A stretch of DNA of 6,193 bases, from contig JACCQX010000035.1 in the NCBI GenBank assembly GCA_013813905.1, forward strand, positions 1 through 6,193. Reading direction: 5' to 3'. The notes beneath the pieces were generated by a model. That model did no database searches. It was given only the letters and a program-made list of their open reading frames with translations, and had not been told where the DNA came from. Source of the DNA: Chloroflexota bacterium (GTDB lineage Bacteria; Chloroflexota; Limnocylindria; Limnocylindrales; CSP1-4). The translations under genes and the position numbers were made by a program. Below, piece by piece: positions 1-5,152 of the stretch (its first letter is position 1; each line of letters starts with the position of its first letter).

Positions 1-472
1 CGTACGACCAGATGCTGTCCTGGCTGCCGGGGAAGATGACGCCTTCCTCGGCATTCGGCGGCCGCTCGTCGGACCACACGTAGAAGTCGTGGAAGGACGA
101 CTCGCGATCACCCGCGGCCTGGAACCAAGGGTGATCTATCGAGGTGTGGTTGACCACCAGGTCGGCGATCACCCGGATGCCCCGTTCGCGCGCCGTCCGC
201 AACAGCTCGACCAGGTCACCCATGGAGCCGTAGCGCGGATCGACCGCGTAGTAGTCGGTGATGTCGTAGCCGTTGTCGCGGCGCGGTGAGGGGTAGAAGG
301 GCTGGAGCCAGAGGCAGGTGACGCCGAGGCCAGCCAGATAGTCGAGCTTCTGTATCAGGCCGTGCAGATCCCCGACGCCGTCACCGTTCGTGTCCGAGTA
401 CGACCCGACATCCACGCAGTAGACGATGGCGTTCTTCCACCACAGGTCGCTCGTGGCCTGGATGGCACTCAC
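1..472 (-). CDS. GH13 alpha-amylase family protein (trehalose synthase-like), N-terminal part, runs off left edge
   Basis: This is the first 157 codons of a glycoside hydrolase family 13 enzyme, which acts on alpha-glucans, maltose or trehalose. The order is typical: WWKNAIVYCVDV (residues 11-22) is the first barrel strand, NGDGVGDLHGLIQKLDYL (29-46) follows, then QPFYPSPRRDNGYDITDY (57-74), and DLVVNHT (104-110) is GH13 conserved region I (D104, N108, H109). HPWF (114-117) and FYVWSD (130-135) also match the trehalose synthase/oligo-glucosidase branch. The catalytic Asp, Glu and second Asp lie beyond the window, so activity cannot be judged. The GTG start at 472 is the only good one: an in-frame TGA lies at 500-502 and no other start lies between. 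No clear Shine-Dalgarno precedes it. The gene is 31 nt downstream of the small acidic ORF on the same strand and may be co-transcribed. Family is secure. Exact specificity (trehalose synthase, alpha-glucosidase or amylase) is not. Confidence 0.93.
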   Translation of the reverse strand, partial: MSAIQATSDLWWKNAIVYCVDVGSYSDTNGDGVGDLHGLIQKLDYLAGLGVTCLWLQPFYPSPRRDNGYDITDYYAVDPRYGSMGDLVELLRTARERGIRVIADLVVNHTSIDHPWFQAAGDRESSFHDFYVWSDERPPNAEEGVIFPGSQDSIWSY

Positions 473-503
473 GCGGTCACCGCGCGCGCGACGATGAAGT
501 CAT

Positions 504-704
504 TCAAACCAGCGGCGGTGCCTCGTCGTCGCTTCCCGACTCCTCCGATCCCTTGATCGACGGCGCGCGTTCCTGCGCATCCTCAGCCCCGTGAACGGAC
601 ACGCCCGGGATAGAACTCTCCAGCCCGAAGGGCGTGGCGTGGCGTTCCTCGGCCTCCATATCGTCGCCGACCGCGGGGTCGTCAGACCTCCTCGTATCGT
701 CCAT
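504..704 (-). CDS. Small acidic hypothetical protein (66 aa)
   Basis: I do not recognise the family. The product is rich in Asp and Glu (DD at 2-3, 8-9 and 14-15, EAEE at 17-20, SEESGSDDE near the C-terminus). It has no Cys, no Trp and no membrane segment, so it is probably disordered, cytoplasmic and strongly acidic. The reason to call it is the start: on the minus strand GGGAG sits 7 nt before the ATG (GGGAGATGAGCCATGG), a good Shine-Dalgarno in a window where most starts lack one. It ends 31 nt before the GH13 gene on the same strand and is divergent from the sigma operon, so it could be the first gene of the GH13 unit. It may be a short regulator or stress protein, but nothing in the sequence fixes a function. 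An accidental ORF in GC-rich DNA remains possible. Confidence 0.5.
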   Translation of the reverse strand: MDDTRRSDDPAVGDDMEAEERHATPFGLESSIPGVSVHGAEDAQERAPSIKGSEESGSDDEAPPLV

Positions 705-919
705 GGCTCATCTCCCGACGTGCGCACCAAGATCCCGACCAACGGCCAGGGACAGACGGTGGTCGACGAGTCTGGGCCGCGCCTGTCGACACCGCGACGG
801 CGCGAGACCGCCAGCCGTTGCAGGTTGGTTACACGCCTCGGGCGAGACAGGTGCCCGACACCCAGCTGCCGGGTCGCACGAAGATCGAACCGATCAGACT
901 TCACCCGCCACCTAGAGGT
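705..919. promoter_or_regulatory. Divergent intergenic region between the acidic ORF and the sigma operon
   Basis: These 215 nt separate two divergent units and must hold both promoters unless these lie within the neighbouring ORFs. I see no convincing -35/-10 pair for either direction. Short open frames cross the region, but none has family-like sequence or a clear ribosome binding site. The most structured element is an imperfect inverted repeat at 758-793, listed separately. A weaker bulged one at 851-879 is treated as doubtful. Confidence 0.55.
758..793. repeat. Imperfect inverted repeat, candidate operator or hairpin
   Basis: The left arm GGTGGTCGAC (758-767) and right arm GTCGACACC (785-793) are reverse complements over nine bases, with one extra G bulged in the left arm. 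They are separated by 17 nt. Each arm contains the palindrome GTCGAC. It lies mid-way in the divergent spacer, where a regulator could act on both units. It could equally be a chance stem in GC-rich DNA, and no known operator consensus is claimed. Confidence 0.35.
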
Positions 920-1465
920 ATGGAGTCGGTGAGGGAACAGGCGAAGAGCCTTCAGCCATCCCTCGTGGCGCGCGCCGTGGCGGGCGACCGAGAGGCGTTC
1001 CGGCGCCTGGTCGAGCCACACCTTCCGACCGCCCTAGGTGCCGCCACAGCGCTGCTGCGTTCGCCGTCCGAAGCGGACGACGCGGTTCAGGACGCGCTCC
1101 TATCGGCCTGGCTGGGCTTGCACCAACTCCGCCGAGCGGACGCGTTTCCGGCCTGGTTCCGCCGCCACGTGATCCGTTCGGCCATGAAGCGCCTCGGCCA
1201 ACGCCCCCGGGTCACTGAGCTGGACCTGACCGCGATGGCACCCGTGGACGACCTGGAGCGGGCCCTGGAGCGTCGAGCGCTCGGACGCGCCTTCGGGCGC
1301 CTCGAAACCAAGGACCGCCTGATCCTGACGCTTCACCATTTCTGGTCGCTCCCGGTGGCCGAGACGGCGGGCTTGCTCGGCGTACCAGAGGGGACCGTCA
1401 AGTCACGCGCACATCAGGCTCGAGCAAGGCTGCGGGCCGCCTATGCGGCGGAGGAAAGAGGATGA
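920..1465 (+). CDS. ECF-type RNA polymerase sigma factor (sigma-70 family)
   Basis: This 181-residue protein has the two-domain ECF layout and length. Region 2 covers about residues 16-92: DREAF near 23-27, DAVQDALLSAW (54-64) for core binding, and FPAWFRRHVIRSAMKRL (76-92) for -10 recognition and melting. A short linker leads to region 4 (about 117-174), with the helix-turn-helix LPVAETAGLLGVPEGTVKSR (144-163) that reads the -35 element. The frame stays open upstream to a TTG at 818, but similarity starts only near residue 10, so the long form is unlikely. ATG 920 has AGAGG only 1 nt upstream. GTG 929 would sit 10 nt from the same AGAGG and is a real alternative start. The stop overlaps the next gene as ATGA, implying translational coupling with the probable anti-sigma partner. 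ECF/anti-sigma operons are often autoregulated, but I could not identify the target promoter here. The ECF subgroup is not determined. Confidence 0.93.
   Translation: MESVREQAKSLQPSLVARAVAGDREAFRRLVEPHLPTALGAATALLRSPSEADDAVQDALLSAWLGLHQLRRADAFPAWFRRHVIRSAMKRLGQRPRVTELDLTAMAPVDDLERALERRALGRAFGRLETKDRLILTLHHFWSLPVAETAGLLGVPEGTVKSRAHQARARLRAAYAAEERG
1449..1461 (+). promoter_or_regulatory. Strong ribosome binding site for the membrane partner gene
   Basis: The purine-rich tract GGAGGAAAGAGG ends just before the ATG at 1462. GGAGG is 8 nt upstream of the start. This fixes ATG 1462 as the start and lies inside the end of the sigma gene, consistent with coupled translation of the pair. Confidence 0.75.
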
Positions 1466-3252
1466 GCGAGCGATTCGACGAGGAACTGCGCGGTTGGCTT
1501 ACGGAAGCCGGACGGGTGGATACCGATCGCGTCCAACGGCTTGCCAGCGCCATCGATGGATTGCCCGCCAGGCGCCGACCAGGCCCTTCTGGCTGGCTGC
1601 GTGTCTCGAGCCTCGTCCTCGCGTTGGGGATCGTCAGCGTGCTCGTGGCCCTGGTGGCTGTCCCGTACATCGGCCGACCGGGCACGTCCTCATCGCCGAC
1701 GCCACAAGCATCGACAGCCCCGGTGACGTGGCTCGGGGATCCTCGTTACGAGCGGTGTGGTGGTGGGACGGGGGAGAACGTCCTCCAGGCCTTTCCGATG
1801 GCCCAGGCCAGCGACTATCGCCGCCACCTGCCCCAGATGGGGCTATCGCCCGAGCTCGATGTCTCGGCTCCCGCCTTCGTGGTGATCTTCCGTGAGGGCC
1901 ATCCGTTTCCGGTCGTCGGCGGTCCGCCGCGCGATGGGGAAGGCGAGTCGCTGGTGTCCGTGGCACCCAGCTCCGGCCAGCCGCGCCGCCATGACCTGTG
2001 CGTCCTCGTCGGGTCGGAGCCGGAAACCGCCGAGCTGCACGTATACGGCGAGGTCGATGTCAGCGGACTGACCGCGGTCCTCGTGGCGGCCCCGGCCGAC
2101 TTTTCCGCGGTACCGACTCTCGACGGCTCGCTCGCGCCGGCGGCCTCCGCTTCCCCCGGATCGGCGCCGACGACATCGCCCGCGCCCGAGCCTGCGCTGC
2201 TCACCTCCGTACCAGAGGTCGGCCGCCCTCGGTTCGCCACTGGCCAAGTCCTGCGGCGAGATGACGGAAGCGTCGCTGCGCGCGTGTCGTTGCTGGCGCC
2301 GCGCGCCGGCGGTCGAGTCACGATCGTGGAAGCTTGGACGTTCCGAGTGTCGGGCCCCGTTGACTCGGAGGGTGCCTACGTCCAGTTCTATCCGCGGCCA
2401 GGTAGCGACATGATCCTGATCCGTGTCGGAGGGCTGGGCGCCTTCCTGTGGACCCTAGGCGCGCCCACGGCGCAGCTGGAGTGGCCCGACGAGCTGCTGC
2501 ACGCAGCGACGCTTCACTGGTCGCCCGACGGCCGCGAGCTGGCCGGCTACGCCTGGCGTCGCTTGGACACCATCGCCCTATGGGAGCCGGTCGAAGGAGC
2601 CGTCCGGCGAGTCAGCGCCCCCGAGCTTCGGCGCTTCGGATCGGTCATCGGGTGGACGGCCGACTCGACCCAGCTGATCGTCTTCGCCGAGCCCATCCAG
2701 GACGGCGTGTCGTCGGCGTTCGAAGCCGCATGTCGACAGGATCCGTGGTCGGGCCTGGTGGATGCACGAACCGGCGCCACGGTCCCGTTCCATCGCGGTG
2801 ATGACTTTGACGCCCGCGGGGGCCTCCGCGGCTTCCTGAGCCCGAGCGTGGCATCCAGTGTCGGCGCTGTACTGAGCGAGGAGCGGGTGACCGTGTATGC
2901 CGACTGCCAGGACCTGTCGCTCGGGGGCACGCAGCTCGCCCTCCCTGGCGCCGCACAAGCTCGAGACCTCCGTTGGTCCGGGGACGGCCGGACGCTCCTC
3001 GCCCTGGCTGCGGATGGCCAGCGATCCATGCTGCTGCGCTACGACCGTCCGGACATCGAGCCGGAGCCGGGTCGGGTGATGACGCATCTGCTTCCCCCGG
3101 ATGCGCTCCTGGGCGATGTCAGCGCCGGCGGGCGATGGGTGCTGGTCGCCGGCGAAGACCCCCGATGCCTGTCCCGTGAACTGCTCGACACGGAGATGGG
3201 CGCCAGTTGGACGCTCGATCTCTGCGAGGAGACTTCGGCACTGGTGCCGTAG
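1462..3252 (+). CDS. Single-pass membrane protein with extracytoplasmic beta-propeller, probable anti-sigma factor
   Basis: This 596-residue protein starts inside the sigma gene's stop (ATGA). Layout: a short charged N-terminus (1-44, beginning MSERFDEELRGWLTEAGRVD) likely in the cytoplasm; one TM helix at about 46-70; a membrane-proximal region (88-215); a Pro/Ala/Ser-rich linker (222-246); and a C-terminal region (250-590) with TolB/WD40-like blades. Blade signatures are LHWSPDGRELAGYAW (351-365), IGWTADSTQLIVFAE (396-410) and LRWSGDGRTLLALAAD (503-518). Six Cys (99, 180, 424, 482, 569, 588) are all outside the membrane and could form disulfides. The N-terminus has no Cys or His, so it lacks the HxxxCxxC zinc anti-sigma motif. 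By position and topology it should hold the sigma factor at the membrane and release it on an outside signal. That role is inferred; the ligand is unknown. A lipid- or sugar-binding sensor unrelated to sigma control is the alternative. Confidence 0.85.
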   Translation: MSERFDEELRGWLTEAGRVDTDRVQRLASAIDGLPARRRPGPSGWLRVSSLVLALGIVSVLVALVAVPYIGRPGTSSSPTPQASTAPVTWLGDPRYERCGGGTGENVLQAFPMAQASDYRRHLPQMGLSPELDVSAPAFVVIFREGHPFPVVGGPPRDGEGESLVSVAPSSGQPRRHDLCVLVGSEPETAELHVYGEVDVSGLTAVLVAAPADFSAVPTLDGSLAPAASASPGSAPTTSPAPEPALLTSVPEVGRPRFATGQVLRRDDGSVAARVSLLAPRAGGRVTIVEAWTFRVSGPVDSEGAYVQFYPRPGSDMILIRVGGLGAFLWTLGAPTAQLEWPDELLHAATLHWSPDGRELAGYAWRRLDTIALWEPVEGAVRRVSAPELRRFGSVIGWTADSTQLIVFAEPIQDGVSSAFEAACRQDPWSGLVDARTGATVPFHRGDDFDARGGLRGFLSPSVASSVGAVLSEERVTVYADCQDLSLGGTQLALPGAAQARDLRWSGDGRTLLALAADGQRSMLLRYDRPDIEPEPGRVMTHLLPPDALLGDVSAGGRWVLVAGEDPRCLSRELLDTEMGASWTLDLCEETSALVP

Positions 3253-3293
3253 CCACAGAGCGCCACAGCGGCAGGAGCATCGTGGCCCGGTTG

Positions 3294-3299
3294 TACGCT
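3294..3299 (+). promoter_or_regulatory. -10-like hexamer TACGCT, leaderless promoter of the DUF2254 gene
   Basis: TACGCT fits TAnnnT and ends 7 nt before the ATG at 3307, so transcription would begin at or next to the start codon. No Shine-Dalgarno lies in the usual place and no good -35 hexamer is visible. The same arrangement occurs before the gene at 4483. Confidence 0.5.
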
Positions 3300-3306
3300 G
3301 CGCACC

Positions 3307-4516
3307 ATGACGCTCTCCAGGCTGTTCATCAACCTCAAGTCGAGTCTCTGGTTCGTGCCGGTCGTGTGCGTGGTCGCCGGTGCGGTCCTCTCGTTCGGCA
3401 CGATCCTTCTCGACCGCCATTTCGACTACCAGGCCATACCCACTGACCTCGTGGGCGGTCCGGACGCCGCGACCGCGATCCTGTCGACCGTTGCCGCGTC
3501 GATGGTCAGCCTGACGGCCCTCGTGCTCACCATCACGATGGTCGTGGTCCAGCTCGCCATGGGCCAGTTCTCCCCGCGGATCGTGCAGCGCATCCTGCAG
3601 GACAAGCCCAGCCAGCTCGCCATCGGCCTCTTCGTGGCCACCTTACATGCCATCCTGGCGGTCCGAGAGGTCACCAACGAGGGTGACGGCAACGGCCAGG
3701 TGCCGGGCATCGCGGTGGTGACGGCGTTCGTGCTGGTGCTCATCAGCATCGCCGTTCTCGTCATCTATGTGCACCACATCGGACAGGCGCTGCGCGTCTC
3801 GGCGCTCATCGAGTTGGTGGGCAAGGACACGCGCCAGCTGCTCGACCGCCTGTATCCCGACAAGGGCCAGCCCCTCGAGCCGGAGTCACCGCCGGTCGTG
3901 AGAGCCCGGGAGTCAGGCGTTATCACCGTGGTCAGCTACCAGGCGCTCGTGGAGGAGGCGCGGCGAGCAGGGTGCGTGCTGGAACTGGTCCCGGCGCTCG
4001 GCGATTTCATCCCTGCCGGCGCGCCGCTTTTTCCGGGTCCACGGGGAGCCAGCCGCCTTGGAGGAAGACCGGCTGCTCCAGGCGGTGATCCTGAAGCTGG
4101 AGCCGACACTCGACGAAGACGTCGCCTACGGCGTACGGCTCCTGGTCGACATCGCCGAACGCTCGCTTTCCGACTCGCCCTTCCAGGACCCCACCACAGC
4201 GGTCCAGGCCATCGACAGGCTGCACGACATCCTGAGCCAGCTTGCGCGGCGGCCTTTCCCGGACGGCCGCCACCGCGACGAGTCGGGCGAGGTCCGGCTC
4301 GTCGTGCCGTCGATGAGCTGGGAGGCCTACGTCCACCTCGCCTTCGACGTGATCCGCATGGTCGGGGCAGGTTCACCGCAAGTCACTCGGCGGCTGAAAG
4401 CCGGCGAGAGGACCGGTGGGGGCTCGGCGTGGCCGCCGGCCGCGACGGACGCTGAGGCGATTCGGGCTAGGCTGCACGCACCTTGGAGATCGCTGCACAG
4501 ATCGCCCTCATCCTGA
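3307..4516 (+). pseudogene. DUF2254 family membrane protein, interrupted by a +1 frameshift
   Basis: DUF2254 proteins are predicted inner-membrane proteins of unknown function. The first frame gives helices at about residues 14-34, 59-84, 104-119 and 133-155, and the family stretch FSPRIVQRILQDKPSQLAIG (88-107). It then gives the soluble part with SGVITVVSYQALV (203-215) and GDFIPAGAPLF (232-242). After codon 241 (from 4027) this frame turns to Arg/Pro-rich nonsense. Family similarity resumes one base later: RVHGEPAALEEDRLLQAV, then YGVRLLVDIAERSL, DPTTAVQAIDRLHDIL and GAGSPQVTRRLKA. Removing one T from the T5 run at 4028-4032 joins the two halves into about 400 residues, near family length. 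The last 30 or so residues (after about 4405) do not look like the family and overlap the next gene by 34 nt. It is either a real mutation or an assembly error; family identity is secure. Confidence 0.85.
4468..4473 (+). promoter_or_regulatory. -10-like hexamer TAGGCT before the small membrane protein
   Basis: TAGGCT fits TAnnnT and ends 9 nt before the TTG at 4483. With the usual 6-7 nt to the transcription start, the 5' leader would be only 2-3 nt. It closely parallels TACGCT before the DUF2254 gene, including the following GC-rich GCAC stretch. No convincing -35 is seen. Confidence 0.42.
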
Positions 4517-4773
4517 TGCTGTCCGCGGTCCCTGCGTTCGCGGCCGCCTGGTTCACCAAGCGCGGTGGCGACGTGCTCGCCGACGCCTTCCGCCCCATGT
4601 CCGGTCAGCAGGTCGCACTGGACGAGGCCTGGCCACGGGGAGTGCAGGAGGAGGAGCCGCGCCCGTGGGGAGCTGGGCCGACCGCGAGGAGACCAGCCGT
4701 CAGTGATCGCAGCGTGGAGGCAGCGACCGAGACGGACCAGTTGCCGGAGCTTCAGCGCGTGCGTAGGAGCTGA
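4483..4773 (+). CDS. Small single-pass membrane protein of unknown function (96 aa)
   Basis: I do not recognise a named family. Residues 2-23 form one hydrophobic helix (IAAQIALILMLSAVPAFAAAWF) that could be a signal anchor. It is followed by KRGGDVLADAFRPM (25-38), then an acidic, Trp-containing stretch (DEAWPRGVQEEEPRPW, about 47-62) and a low-complexity tail. The basic residues just after the helix suggest the C-terminal part stays in the cytoplasm. The TTG start is chosen because it sits just after a TAGGCT hexamer and gives the whole helix. The next in-frame start, an ATG at 4516, would cut the helix. The gene overlaps the repaired DUF2254 reading frame by 34 nt and ends 16 nt before a convergent fragment. 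The N-terminal half reads like a real protein; the tail is less certain. Confidence 0.55.
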   Translation: MEIAAQIALILMLSAVPAFAAAWFTKRGGDVLADAFRPMSGQQVALDEAWPRGVQEEEPRPWGAGPTARRPAVSDRSVEAATETDQLPELQRVRRS

Positions 4774-4789
4774 GACCGGTCAGGCGCCA

Positions 4790-5077
4790 TCAGCCCGGCC
4801 AGTAGGCTGCGTAGACCTGGAGAGTCGTCTCGCGCGTCACTCCGGCATAAGGTGGCGGTGCTAGACCATCAAGGATCACGTGACCGGTCGTCACGTTGGC
4901 GTATGTGTCGCCGCTCCACACCCCGCCGGGGTACACGCCCAAGGATGCGAGCGTCACCTTCGCCTTCGGCGCGAAGCGGAAGATCGTGCCCAGGCCGTTG
5001 GGACCACCGATGGTCGTGCCGTACAGCTTGCCGTCGCTTGCCGCGAGCAGGGCCGACCGAGGCTGGATGCCGCCCAC
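4790..5077 (-). pseudogene. Fragment of a Gloeo_Verruco (GloVer) repeat protein, C-terminal remnant
   Basis: The core ALLAASDGKLYGTTIGGPNG plus LGTIFRFAP is a textbook Gloeo_Verruco repeat (consensus like ASDGNFYGTTxxGGxNGxGTVFK). This repeat usually occurs many times in secreted or surface proteins. Only one copy is present. The frame is open upstream to a TGA at 5153-5155, and the repeat's own N-terminal part (SDGVGGIQPRS) begins before the GTG at 5077, so this GTG is probably not a natural start. After the repeat comes an Ig-like piece (YPGGVWSGDTYANVTTGHV to LQVYAAYWPG) of about 45 residues. That is about half the usual length, as if the middle were deleted. There is no signal peptide. 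It lies directly downstream of the TPR regulator's stop on the same strand. I read it as a decayed gene remnant with no likely function. A short expressed protein is less likely. Confidence 0.7.
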
Positions 5078-5152
5078 GCCATCGGACTCGCGACTGCCTC
5101 GGACGTTGACCGCTCTCGTTACAGGCAGCGGGCTCGAGCGCCCGTCAGTCGA

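Noticed and set aside
851..879. Second inverted repeat, GTGC...GCAC with GAC/GTC inside
   Set aside because: The stem needs two bulges and only short paired blocks, which is easily found by chance at this GC content.
818..919. Longer sigma factor form starting at TTG 818
   Set aside because: The extra 34 residues are Pro/Arg-rich and do not resemble sigma region 1 or 2, and they would leave almost no spacer for the promoter.
500..1021. 173-codon minus-strand open frame across the intergenic region and sigma start
   Set aside because: It is Arg-rich with no family-like segment, and it overlaps both the acidic ORF with its good ribosome binding site and the start of a secure sigma gene.
2578..3420. 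280-codon minus-strand open frame opposite the propeller gene
   Set aside because: It lies almost wholly antisense to a clear coding region, has low-complexity His/Arg/Gly-rich composition and no recognisable domain; typical of GC-rich antisense frames.
4027..4036. Programmed +1 frameshifting as the normal way to make DUF2254
   Set aside because: There is no stop codon in the A site, no stimulatory upstream Shine-Dalgarno-like element, and the family is not known to need recoding; a homopolymer indel is simpler.
4791..4809. CAGCC/GGCTG hairpin between the convergent genes as a terminator
   Set aside because: The stem is only five base pairs with a 9-nt loop and no T tract follows on either strand.
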